A model generated the notes under the pieces. The model was given only the letters and a program-made list of their open reading frames with translations, was not told the DNA's origin and ran no database searches. Both the position numbers and the translations under genes were made by a program. Source: Heterohyrax brucei (taxonomy: Eukaryota; Chordata; Mammalia; Hyracoidea; Procaviidae). From it: a stretch of 64,000 nucleotides of DNA. Below are positions 44,245 through 53,734 of the stretch, in pieces. How positions within the stretch are numbered: the first letter of the stretch is position 1; the number at the start of each line of letters is the position of its first letter. The DNA lies in NCBI GenBank assembly GCA_028571685.1, contig CM053152.1, positions 22,576,001-22,640,000 of the forward strand, written 5' to 3'.

Positions 44245-45000
44245 AAAAAAGAAACAGAAATTCTAAACTGAAAAGTACAAAAACTAAACTGAAAAATTCA
44301 GTAGATGAGTTTAGCAGCATATTGGAAATGACAATAGAAAAAGTTGGTGAATGTGAAAACAGGACAATATAAATTATACAATGTGAACAACAAAGAGAAA
44401 AAAGATATAAAGATACAAAAAGGTTGAAAGACAAAGAATGGGAAAATATATACCATGCAAACAGGAAATACAAGAAAGCTAGTGAGATTATATTAGTATT
44501 ACACAAAGTCAAACCCAAAGAGGGAAATTTTTAGGTCATCAGGAAGACCTAATAATCTAAATATGGATGTACCTAATAAGAGTTTCAAAAGTCATTAAGC
44601 AAAACCTGGCAGAGATGAAGGCAGAATTCAATAAACCCACAAAAAATACTGGAGATTTTAATATCCTTCTCTAAGTAACCAATAAAGCAAGCAAAAGAAA
44701 AAATCATCAAGGAAATGTCAGGCATCTTGACCTAATTAATATTTATAAAACACGCCAGCCAATAACTGCAGAATGCACACTCTACAAAGGTGTATGTGGA
44801 AACTTCACTAAGTAGAATACATCAGCTATAAATTCTCAATAAATTTTAAAAGATTAAAATCTTACAGACTATATACTCTGACCACAAAGGAATTAAATTG
44901 GAAATTGACAACAAAATATTAGAAAATCCACAGATAATCCAGAAATTGAAATTAAAGTCAAAGAAATTACAAAATATTTCCAATGCATGCCAACCATACA
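44245..45000 (+). mobile_element. L1M fragment: ORF1-side piece joined to ORF2 endonuclease region
   Basis: The left part (GTGAATGTGAAAACAGGACA; GAACAACAAAGAGAAAAAA) resembles the ORF1 coiled-coil region. It passes directly into endonuclease coding sequence (AAGAATGGGAAAATATATAC-CATGCAAACAGG; CAATAAATTTTAAAAGATTA; TCTGACCACAAAGGAATTAA). The material normally between them is missing. Confidence 0.65.
44315..44537 (+). repeat. inverted repeat arm 2 (L1M-derived)
   Basis: Partner of 43612-43839. Both arms share the ORF1-to-ORF2 junction near AGAAAAAAGATATAAA and the right boundary at AATTTTTAGGTC. Confidence 0.9.
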
Positions 45001-45205
45001 CCTCTGCTTTTTCCAGTGATGGAGAAGGAGCAGAGATAAATGCTGATGAAGGCCTAATCTCAATTTCAGTGTCTTGCTTTTTTTTAAACATTTTATTTTG
45101 AAATAATTATAGATTCACTTGAAGCTGTATAGAAAGTACAAAGATGACCCATGTAGCCTTTACCCACTTTTCCTTAGTAGTTACAACTTAACAACAGTAC
45201 AATAT

Positions 45206-45575
45206 TATTACGGATTGGATTGGATTGGATTGGATTATGTCCCCCCAGATATGTATTGGAATCCTGGCCTCTGTATCTGCGAATGTGATCCTGTTCAGAA
45301 ATAGCACTTTTCTTTTGTTAGCAAAGTCATGCCAAAGTAGGGTGGATCCTAAACCTAATCACCTCTGAATTATAAAAAGGGCAGAACACACAGAGACACA
45401 CAAGAGGAAGACAAATGCTAAAGAAGTCAAGGAACTCTCCATGTTACTGACAAGGAAGGACCTACCCTACAGCCAGTGACCTGATTTAGACTTCTAGCCT
45501 CTAATAAATTCCTGTTCTTTAAAGCTCTAATCTGTAGCGTACTTTGCTACAGCAGCACTAAGTAATTAAAACACA
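45206..45575 (+). mobile_element. MLT1-like LTR fossil
   Basis: GGATTATGTCCCCCCAGATA, CTGCGAATGTGATCCTGTTC, GGAAGGACCTACCCTACAGC, GACTTCTAGCCTCTAATAAA and GCTACAGCAGCACTAAGTAA follow the MLT1-class order. Solitary LTR inserted in the L1M. Confidence 0.75.
45213..45236 (+). repeat. GATTG pentanucleotide microsatellite
   Basis: About five head-to-tail GATTG units at the very start of the LTR. It expands the GATTG present in the LTR start of sibling copies, so it probably arose by slippage there. Confidence 0.9.
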
Positions 45576-45765
45576 CACTAAAGCCAGGAAACAGACATTG
45601 TGCCATTTCATCACATGTCTACACATTAGTGTAACCACCACCACAAGTAAGACACAGAAAAATCACTACAAAGATCTCCCTGGTCCTTCCCCATTATAGT
45701 AGCATCCACACAATCCCTAAACCCAGGAAACCACTATTTGTTCTCTGTCTTCACAGGAGGTCTGA

Positions 45766-46315
45766 CAATAAAGTCCTTGAACTTAACTGTTTTTAAATGC
45801 TACATACCTCATTGCTGAATATCACTACAGTCACCTTCTAAGTACTCCCCTTGGGAAGACATGCACTGACGCCAGCACCTAATCAAAACAACTGTCAAAC
45901 TCTCTCTGGAACGCCCTTAGCGCACAGTGGCAAAGTGGCAAGTCTGCAAACTTAATTGCATAGTTGTCTGCAAAGGAGTTTTTAGCCAGTAAACAAATAA
46001 CTGTATTGGAACACCCTCCCTACTCACCTGATCTGGCCCCCAGTGACTTTTTCTTTACCTAAAGATAAAGGGAATATTGAAAGGAAGACATTTGGATGAC
46101 ATTCAGGACATCAAGCATGATACGACAACAGCTCTGATGGCCATTCCAGAAAAAAAGTTCCAAAATTGCTTTGAAGGGTGGACTAGGCACTGGAATCAGT
46201 GCATAGCTTCCCAAGGGAAGTACTTTGAAGGTGACCATAGTGATATTCAGCAATGAGGTGTGTAGCACTTTTCCTAGGATTAGTTCATGAACTTAATTGT
46301 CACATCTCATATCTA
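45766..46315. mobile_element. mariner-family foldback element, copy 2
   Basis: Same layout as 8894-9455: inverted arms (GAGGTCTGACAATAAAG on the left; GTGACAATTAAGTTCATG in reverse complement on the right) around a core. The plus strand from about 45980 encodes LASKQITVLEHPPYSPDLAP-SDFFF, the mariner signature with its last catalytic Asp (PYSPDLAPSD). After a frame break it encodes TALMAIPEKKFQNCFEGWTR and CIASQGKYFEGDHSDIQQ-stop, the transposase C-terminus. The left arm is an inverted copy of that C-terminal coding segment. Better preserved than copy 1. Confidence 0.85.
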
Positions 46316-46392
46316 TTGTCACTTCCAGAATGTTATAGTAAGTGGAATGCTATATAAATGGAAATTCTCACTCATCATAATGCTCTTAAAAA

Positions 46393-46548
46393 AACAAAAA
46401 AACAAATCCATGGATTCTGACTCATAGTAAGCCCCCTAAGGACAGAGTTAGAACAGCCTCAAAGGGTTTCCAAGGAGCAGCTAGTGGATTGAAACTACCA
46501 GCCTCTGGATCAGCAACCAAGCTAATCACTATGGCATGAGGGGTCCAT
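46393..46548 (-). mobile_element. AfroSINE
   Basis: Reverse-complement order is ACAAATCCATGGATTCTGAC, AGGGTTTCCAAGGAGCAGCT, CAGCAACCAAGCTAATCAC. The flanking CATAATGCTC (46376-46385 and 46549-46558) looks like the target duplication. Confidence 0.85.
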
Positions 46549-46949
46549 AATGCTCGTTAGGTCCATTCAAATTGTTACACATATAAACAGTTTATTTTAT
46601 TGGTGAGCATGTTTTATGGTATGGAAGCTCTGCAGCTTATTTACACATTCACCCATTGTAGAATATTTTATTTGCCTTGGGAGTTTTACATATAAAACTA
46701 CTGTGAATGTTCAAGGAAAGGTTTTTTACATTTTCATTTCTCTGGAATAAATGTCAGAGGCACAACTGCTAGGTTGTATGTTAAGTATATACCTTTTCTT
46801 TCTTTCCTTTTTTTTTTTTTTTTTGAAGAAACTGCCAAATTATTTTCCAGAGTGGTTGTACCATTTTACATTCCCTCTGGCTTCTCTGCATCATCACCAA
46901 CATTTGGTGTTACCACTGTTATAAAATTTTAGTTGTTCTAATAAGTATG

Positions 46950-46980
46950 CCATAGTCAGATCCGACTCAACAGCACTTGG
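46950..46980 (+). mobile_element. 31-bp AfroSINE tail with target duplication
   Basis: CATAGTCAGATCCGACTCAA-CAGCACTTGG is the terminal part of the SINE or RTE tail. It is flanked by CTA ATAAGTATG (46938-46949) and CTAATAAGCATG (46981-46992), 11 of 12 identical. The old L1M continues on both sides. Confidence 0.8.
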
Positions 46981-47104
46981 CTAATAAGCATGTGGGAACA
47001 TTTCATTATGGACTTGATTTGTATTTGCCTAATAGCTAGTGATGTTGAGAATCTTTTCATGTGTTTAACGGCCATCTTTATAGCACATCTTCAGTGATGG
47101 GAAA

Positions 47105-47880
47105 AGTGTCCAAGTCACATTGTAAGAAAAGCATGCAGGGTGAGAAATATTGTTGTAGCTATTTATAGGAAATATAACCTGTTTAAGGGCTACTGGAAAA
47201 GTTAGATCTTGAGCTGGGCAGGACGTGAAAAAACAGGTAACAAGGAAAAGCATTTAGGTTGTACACACCATCACTGAAAAATTCTAAACAATACATTTTT
47301 ATTTATTCAAAAATGTATAATCACAATAAAATATATGAAGATATTGCAGCCAGAGAACAGCAGTTTCACAGGATAAAATTCTTTAAAATATTCTTTATTC
47401 ATCTGTCTCCCAAAACTCACTCTCTGGTACATTATATCTTTTTTTTATGCTTTACTCTTTCTCTTTCTCTGCAGCCTTATACATCTATTTCTCCTCTTCT
47501 ATATTATGAAAAGCAAACTATTATTTCCTCAACTTTTTCCATTCTCTTCTATCATCTGTTCAAAAGAAAACAAAAAGTTTGTACAGTGACTGTTTATCCT
47601 TTGATAATTAAGCAAGGACATATGATCTATAGGATTTACACAGTAACCTAAGGGAGGAAGAGAAGTTTTATGAATAGAAAAACAAACAAGGTACTCTGTT
47701 TTTTCATTGGTTTTCAACATATAGTAACATATTTCTGTCTATGCCTGCCCAAATAAGCGCATTTATGGATCACTAAACTAACCCTCACACGTGGCTGAAA
47801 AAGGCAAAAAGTAAAGACAAATTAAATACTAACAATGTAAGCATGATGCCAAACAAGAAGAAAACAGCATAATACCTTCA
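47105..47880. other. no gene recognised
   Basis: AT-rich. It contains a 130-codon plus-strand frame (47259-47651) of low-complexity composition (Tyr-, Phe- and Ser-rich) that I regard as chance. Confidence 0.4.
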
Positions 47881-47884
47881 TTAG

Positions 47885-48111
47885 TATTGCCAGTCCTGCT
47901 CTTTTCAGAATGTCATTAGCCTGATACATTTTTTTCCAACATCTGAGTTGTAGTTTGTGTCACTGAGTCTAAGGTGTGCCTGCTGTAAGCAGCATATAGA
48001 TGGGTCATTTTTTTTTTTTATCCAATCTGCTGTTATCCTTCTCTTAAAGGATGGGTTTAGTCCATTTACATTTATTGGAATTATTGATAAATACGATGTT
48101 AGCATTGTCAT
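47885..48111 (-). pseudogene. L1 ORF2 N-terminus (endonuclease start)
   Basis: MTMLTSYLSIIPINVNGLNP, then ADWIKKKNDPSICCLQQAHL. It aligns with the ORF2 start at 1924. The catalytic Glu of the LQETH motif is Gln-Ala here (LQQAH). The frame ends abruptly in unrelated sequence. Confidence 0.85.
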
Positions 48112-48607
48112 TTTGATGCCTTTTTTCCTTTTTTTGGTGTTGTGAACAGTTCCTCTGTTGCATTGCATTTTTTGTGCTGAGTCTTTTTTCTTTACATATT
48201 TTCTTTTTGTGGCTTTCAGAGTTTGTTTCCTTGAAATTGTGATTTTGTATGTTGTTTTTTGACATGTAGAATTACAGGTTTCTTTTGTTGTTACTCCCTC
48301 AGTCTCTTTTATTAATCTAAAAGTAGTCCAAACTTCAGTGTCTTTGTATCTCCTTGTCTTCCTTCACATCTGGAAGATCTATGTGTACCTTTCTTTGGCC
48401 CTCTTATTCATAAAGTTGTCAATTATATCTTGAGATCTCTGAATTCCTATTTTTTGTGATTTGGTTTTAATTAGCAGTTTTGGATTTCCTTTCCTGATGT
48501 TATCTAGATGCTCTGTTGAGTGCTACATGTTTAAGTACATATCTAATGCTATTGATTTTCTAATCTAAGAACTTCCTTTAATATTTCTTGTAACTTTGGT
48601 TTGGTTC

Positions 48608-49510
48608 TTACAAATTCTCTAAATTTCTGCTGATCTGTGAAAGTCTGCATTTCATCTTCATATTAAGAGACAATTTTGCAGTATATGTTATTCTCAGTTG
48701 ACAGTTTGTTTCCTTCAGGGCTTTGTATATGTTATCGCACTGCCTTCTGGCCAGCATTGTTTCCGCTGAGTAGTCTGAGCTTAATCTTAATAATTTTCCA
48801 TTATAGGGCATTTTTTGCTTATTTCTGGCTGCCCTCAGCAGTCTGTCCTTGTTTCTAGTTTTATTGAGCTTGCTTATGATATGGCTTTGTGTATTTCTTT
48901 TGGGATCTATCTTGAGTGTGGTTCGGTGAACATTCTGAATGGAGTCCTTCTCACCCTTCATAATATCAGGTAAGTTTTCTGTCAGCAGGTCTTCAACTAT
49001 TCGCTCTGTATTTTCAGCTATCACACCTTGTTCTGGTACTCCAATCACAAGGATATTATTTCTCTTAACAGAATTCCACATCACCCTTAGGCATTCTTCA
49101 CTTTTATTAAGTCTTTTATCTGATTTTTCTTTGTGTATGCTGGTATTGTTTACTTTGTCTGCAAGCTCACTAATCCTGCCTTACATGCCCTCAGTCCTGT
49201 TCCTTTGACTTTCTATTGCATTATCAAGCTTGGAGATTTTATTTTTAATCTGCTGAATTTCAGATCATTGCTGCTCAAGCATTCCTTGCAGCTTATTTAA
49301 TTTTTCAGTGTGCTCTGCTGCATTTTACCTGACTTCTCTCCTGATAGCTTGCACACCTCTGTACATCAATCTTTGGTATTCTGTCTCTGACTGTTGTACA
49401 AACTCTTCTTCATTTGGGAAAACCACTGATGCTTTATTCTGGGAGTTTTTGGAAGCGATGGTAGTCAGTTTTTTGAGGTGTTTAGAGATTGATTGTTGTC
49501 TCTGAGCCAT
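48608..49510 (-). pseudogene. L1 ORF1 protein (RNA-binding chaperone), nearly full length
   Basis: One continuous reading frame of 301 codons runs from MAQRQQSISKHLKKLTTIAS to CRLSQISRNLENL. It holds an N-terminal and coiled-coil region (residues about 60-150, EKLNKLQGMLEQQ, then RISELADKVNN), the RRM-like domain (NILVIGVPEQ, residues about 152-160) and the C-terminal domain (LLRAARNKQKMPYNGKLLRL, LSSDYSAETMLARRQ). Three in-frame stops lie in the coiled coil and there is no frameshift. The usual ORF1p length is about 300-340 residues, so this is a recently complete protein. Confidence 0.9.
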
Positions 49511-50750
49511 TCAGAAATTGTTGCAGTGAAAGATACTTAATAGTCTGGTTGACCTGACTGGCACCTCTCTGTTGGGGCTGGGCTGTAGATTCTCTGTGCA
49601 GTCCAATTGTTTTCTGTTGCTTGTTCTTACAGTCGTCCTGCACCACTTTGCTGCTGCTGCTGCTGGGACAGCTCCCAGATAAGTTAGTCATGCCTGCTTT
49701 CAACAGCACCACCACTGCTTCTGCCCATGGGCTGGGGGTGGGGGTCCCTTGCACAGGCACTGCACTTTCACAAGGACTGCATTTTCACAGCCTCTCCAGG
49801 GTCTGCAGGACTCAAGTGCTGCTGCCACAGCTGCCTCTCATTTGGGCAGATCCCTCAAGAAGCCTCAGACTCAGACTGAAGTGTAGGGAGAAGGAGCGGT
49901 CACTGGTTTGTGCCTTTGGCTGCCTAGCTGGGACAATCACTTCCCCTCCCACAGGTCTCCTGAGCCCAGATCTCCCCAGGGCATGCAGCTCTAATGGCTG
50001 CCCAGCTGCTCTTTACTTGCCCAGGTCACTTGAGCTCAAACTTCCCTGGTGCACTTGGCTCTAATGCCTACCTAACCAGTGGGGCAATCCTGCACTTCTC
50101 CTGGGTCAACTGAGCCAAAGCCTCCCCAGTGAACGAAGTAATAATCGCTGCCTAACCCCTGGCACTCACTGCCCTTGCCCCACAGTCACCTGAGCTCAGA
50201 TCTCTCAGGCATGGGTGGCTTCAGTGCCTGCCCAGCTGCTGGGGGAATCACTCCAGACCTGCCCACTTGCCTGAGGCTAAGTCTCACTGGCCCGTGCAGC
50301 TCTCATCTTCTCCTAGCCATAGGTGCATGCTCTCAGCCCTCCAGCCCTCAGGCCATGGGAGCCTAGAACTTTGTGGCCCACTGGCTCCAAGGCTGGTTCC
50401 TGGTCTGCCAGCAGTAGGGCCATTGATTCTGCCTCCTCAGGTCTCCTTATCTTCTGTTCCACAGCCATGTGGCACCTGAGCCCCCAGCCTCCCAGTCCCA
50501 TGCAAGACTAAGGTCTGCTGTGCAGAGTGCATTTGCTTGCTCCCCCCCAGCTCTGCCCTCTCCTGCTCTATTGTCCTGGGAAGCTGGGAGTCTTAGCCTC
50601 CTGTCCCCACACTCCACCTGCTTCACCTGCCCTGTCTCCCTGCTCCTCCAGCAGAGGCTTCCTGGCTCCTTTCCACTTTGAGTCAGTATCTAGCTGTCTG
50701 GCCAGTGGGTCTGGTGGGCCAGCTTCTCTTCTTCAACAACCCCATCTTCA
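49511..50750 (-). promoter_or_regulatory. L1 5' UTR (internal promoter region) with tandem units
   Basis: About 1.24 kb upstream of ORF1 is clearly richer in G and C than the surroundings and contains imperfect tandem units at about 49950-50340. L1 5' UTRs carry the internal promoter; activity is inferred from position only. Open frames of 60-147 codons on the other strand (for example 49621-50064) are by-products of the composition. A CTG microsatellite-like run lies at about 49651-49664. Confidence 0.65.
49950..50340 (-). repeat. imperfect tandem units of about 75-83 bp in the L1 5' UTR
   Basis: Four to five units share the plus-strand pattern TCACCTGAGC-CAGATCTCCC, then CTCTAATGCCTGCC-AGCTGC and a CACT-rich end. 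They start near 49951, 50024, 50103 and 50183, with a partial one near 50267. Identity between units is moderate. Confidence 0.7.
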
Positions 50751-50754
50751 TTTA

Positions 50755-51565
50755 AAAAATAGTAGCAATATAATCGAATCTGGCATGGATTTAGCCAAAA
50801 CACTGTGAAATTACTTTTTTAAAACTATTTTAAATCACTGCCATTACCATTAACAATAAACCTTAATGTGCACTGAGGAGCATATCTATACTTTATAAAT
50901 TAATATGTATAACAAGATCAGCAGTCAAAAAGTTTACAGCACACTGGGCTAAAACATTGACAATGTTGTTCTCCATATCTCATCCTAACCTACTCCTAGC
51001 TTAGAATGCTCTTGCAAAGTTCAGGCTACTGGTTTGAACTCTTACCCAGATCTCTTGAGTTTCTATGTTCCTCTGTTCCCTCTTCCTCAGGGTGCAAATG
51101 CTTGAAAGGAATCTAGCCTGTGTATCTATTTTTCTTCAACTCAGTCCTATGTAGATGTCCTGAGTTTGCATCTAACATTCCACTACCTTCTTTCAGACTC
51201 TAAAGTTGTGACCAGAGACAATCTCCTAAACTGTATGTTCACCCTTACTAGGATCTTGATGCCCACTTGACTGTCCTATCCCTTGTACTTAGGAAAGAGC
51301 CTGGCAGCATGTTTGGATGGGAGAAAACTAGGAATAGGTCAGAAAATGCCAGCAGCCCCAATTCCAATGAATCATTTATAATAATGTACACTGAACATAA
51401 AGTTCTTAAACCCAAAGTTAACAATAAACTTTACAGGTATTTTAAAAAACATAATGTATGACTTAATGGCAATACCAATAACTATGTATCAAGTACCCAT
51501 TGCCTTCCTAACATAAAAAAACTACATTTCAAAACATGGTATTTTTGAGTCCCCTACTCTGTTGG
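50755..51565. other. no gene recognised
   Basis: Single-copy-looking sequence with no frame above 65 codons. Confidence 0.4.
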
Positions 51566-51569
51566 TCTA

Positions 51570-51652
51570 TCAGTTACTTGAAGACAAAGGTCTGTTTGTC
51601 TGTTTGTTTCTCCAGGATCTGGTATGGTACATGGTATTGAAAATAATGATTA
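51570..51652 (+). mobile_element. possible L2 3' end
   Basis: TACTTGAAGACAAAGGTCTG, TTGTTTCTCCAGGATCTGG and GGTACATGGTATTGAAAATA resemble the L2 terminus. Short and diverged. Confidence 0.4.
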
Positions 51653-51654
51653 GT

Positions 51655-51885
51655 AATATTATTTTTAACCACTGCTACTTTTCACACACTTAGTATGTGC
51701 CAGGGTCCTGCAAAGCATATTTGCAAATAATATTATATTTAATCTTTATAATAACAATCTTTTCTCTCTTTTTTGATAAAGAAAGTAAGCTCAGAAGTTA
51801 AGTAACTTACCCAAGATCTTACAACTAATACATGGGTACATCGGAATTTGAAACTAGGCCCAAATTGAAATCTAACTTCTAACAA
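51655..51885 (-). mobile_element. MIR SINE
   Basis: Plus strand: CTTAGTATGTGCCAGGGTCC, TATATTTAATCTTTATAATA, AGTTAAGTAACTTACCCAAG and TTTGAAACTAGGCCC, the reverse complement of the MIR core and head. Confidence 0.75.
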
Positions 51886-51889
51886 CTAT

Positions 51890-52910
51890 ACTATAATTCT
51901 GAAAGGGAAAGAATTGCAGAGGTAGGGAGAAATGAAAGCTTGCCCTCACCTTCAAAGCCATAACTAGTGTCATGTTACTACTGACCTCCATTCATGTTTT
52001 CCACTAATTATGACTTCTCTGGCATGAAAGACACTGTCTACAACACTTTCAGACATATGAAAAAAAATTCCTTCTCTAACATGTTACTGGAAAAAAATAA
52101 GTTGCAGCAACACAGATATAAAGTAAGAAAGAAATATGAAACGTTAGCTTTTGTAAAGGTAGCTGAGTTATTTTTCCTTCATGTGTCTAGTTATTACTGC
52201 TGGCACATAGAATGAAGTTTTTTATAAATTCATATCTCTTAATTTGGCACAAGGTAGCAATTTAAAGGAAAAAAACTTATGGGCGGAAAAAAAATCACTG
52301 CTTACGGCAGCACATACAATAAAAATGTGATGCAATTTTCATTACATGTCTCCTCAAGTTGAAGAATTCATTAGCACCTATATAACACTTAAGTAATTTC
52401 AGACAAAGCAAGCTTCAACATTTAGCCGTAAGTTCATTTTGCTTTGTAGTCTTGTAACTCCATATTAGAAGTTTAAATACATCAATCACCTCAATATTAA
52501 ATGAACATACAAAATACTCGTTTCAAGGCATTTCCATGTTAAGACTATAAAATATTCTAAGAAATAAATTCTTAAGAGTATATTCTATTATTGAAGTTTG
52601 TTATAGCTCCAAAGAAATGAAAAATATTTCACTAGAAACTGCCCATAGTCAACAAGAATGGGCCCCATCAGCCTTGTATGTACTAAATAACCTGATCTCT
52701 GGCTCAAACTGAGTAACCTAGGGTGAATATATAATCTAACCTCAACCAATCTGATTCTGCCTCATGGGAATTTTGAATTGGGACTCACTTCTAGTAAGCT
52801 CAGGTTCCTGGGAAGACATTTAATACCACAAGAATAAAAGAGTAATGATAGTTTCATTTTTTCCAAACGAGTGTCCTGCAAAATCTTCGCACAGTACTGG
52901 ACAGGAGTTG
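51890..52910. other. no gene recognised
   Basis: AT-rich single-copy-looking DNA. Open frames do not exceed 75 codons and are not recognisable. Confidence 0.4.
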
Positions 52911-52913
52911 ATT

Positions 52914-53079
52914 TAAAAAAAAAAACACTGACATCAAGTTGATTCCAATTCATGCAACCGTATAGGAGAGAGTAGATCTGCCTTGAAGAGTTTCCAAGGA
53001 GCACCTGGTGGATCTGAACTCCCAACTTTTTGGTTGGCAGGCATAGTATTTCACCACTACACTATCAGGGTTTCCTAGC
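52914..53079 (-). mobile_element. AfroSINE with target duplication
   Basis: Reverse-complement markers are ACATCAAGTTGATTCCAATT, GAGTTTCCAAGGAGCACCTG and ACTTTTTGGTTGGCAGGCAT. The duplication AGTTGATT is at 52906-52913 and 53080-53087. The T-run of the tail is preserved as an A-run on the plus strand. Confidence 0.9.
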
Positions 53080-53391
53080 AGTTGATTGATGTGCAGTAAG
53101 AGAGTGTTTTGAAAATACTGTGTGACTACTACACGGAATAAATGGTTTCTGAGCAGTAAAGACTTTTTTTTTTGAAGGCAGAAAAGAGAAAGTATGTTAT
53201 TAAAGGAAACTTACAGGTAATTATGTCCTTAAAAATAAAAAATATAAACAAAAGTTGCTAAAATAGTAGAAATAATGCTATTTGAAGATCAAAACCTAAT
53301 TCATCTCTAAGGCAATATAACATAATCACTAAAATCTTTCTAGACCAGATAAGTAAATACTAACAAAAATGTTTCTGGACCAGGTCTTTCT

Positions 53392-53497
53392 CTTGCTGTT
53401 GAGTAGATTCTGTTGACTCGTTCTACTAACTGAATTGGCTATGCTGACCTTTCATTTAGCAGCCAAGTGCTTAACTACTGCACCATTAGGGCTCCTT
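53392..53497 (-). mobile_element. AfroSINE, internally deleted
   Basis: Tail TGTTGAGTAGATTCTGTTGA and head GCAGCCAAGTGCTTAACTAC-TGCACCATTAGGGCTCC are joined after loss of most of the body. Confidence 0.8.
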
Positions 53498-53734
53498 GCA
53501 CTCCCAGGAATTATTATAAATCAGTCTTAATGAATACAAAATCACTCAGACCTCAAAAACCTGATATAATTATATAAAGAAAATTAGCCAACAATGTTTT
53601 TCACCATATACAGTCAAAGTAGACTTCAAAATAATTGTTAGTATATTTTAAACATTTTAAAAATATCAAACAAAATCATGTGATCAGCAAAGGGTTTCTT
53701 TTGTTTTTTTTGTGTGTGTGTACAAAAAATTGAG
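53498..53734. other. no gene recognised
   Basis: AT-rich spacer with a short GT run at 53711-53721. Confidence 0.4.

Larger units (their letters stand above)
45075..47100 (-). mobile_element. old L1M 3' half, split by several insertions
   Basis: Pieces in register are 45075-45205 (TTTGAAATAATTATAGATTC), 45576-45765 (ACACATTAGTGTAACCACCA), 46316-46392 (CAGAATGTTATAGTAAGTGG), 46549-46949 and 46981-47100 (TTTCCAGAGTGGTTGTACC; GTTGAGAATCTTTTCATGTG). All are reverse complement of the L1M ORF2 end and 3' UTR. The inserts are an MLT1-like LTR, a mariner foldback element, an AfroSINE and a 31-bp SINE tail. A poly-T tract lies at 46809-46825. Confidence 0.75.
47885..50750 (-). mobile_element. L1 LINE, 5' half, missing its 3' half
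   Basis: On the minus strand: a GC-rich 5' UTR (50750-49511), ORF1 (49510-48608), a 496-bp spacer, and only the first about 75 codons of ORF2 (start 48111). Most L1 copies lose the 5' side; this one keeps the 5' side and stops at 47885 with no poly-A, so it was cut later or never completed in the usual way. Confidence 0.85.

Noticed and set aside
43636-44518. conserved small membrane-protein family suggested by two similar hydrophobic frames (43636-43842 and 44195-44518)
   Set aside because: Both frames are antisense to the same L1M-derived segment present as an inverted repeat. Their similarity reflects the DNA repeat and not a protein family.
47259-47651. 130-codon plus-strand frame
   Set aside because: Low-complexity Tyr/Ser/Phe/Lys composition in AT-rich DNA, with no domain and no supporting context.
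49621-50064. 147-codon frame in GC-rich sequence
   Set aside because: It lies antisense to the L1 5' UTR across its tandem units. Its composition explains the open frame.
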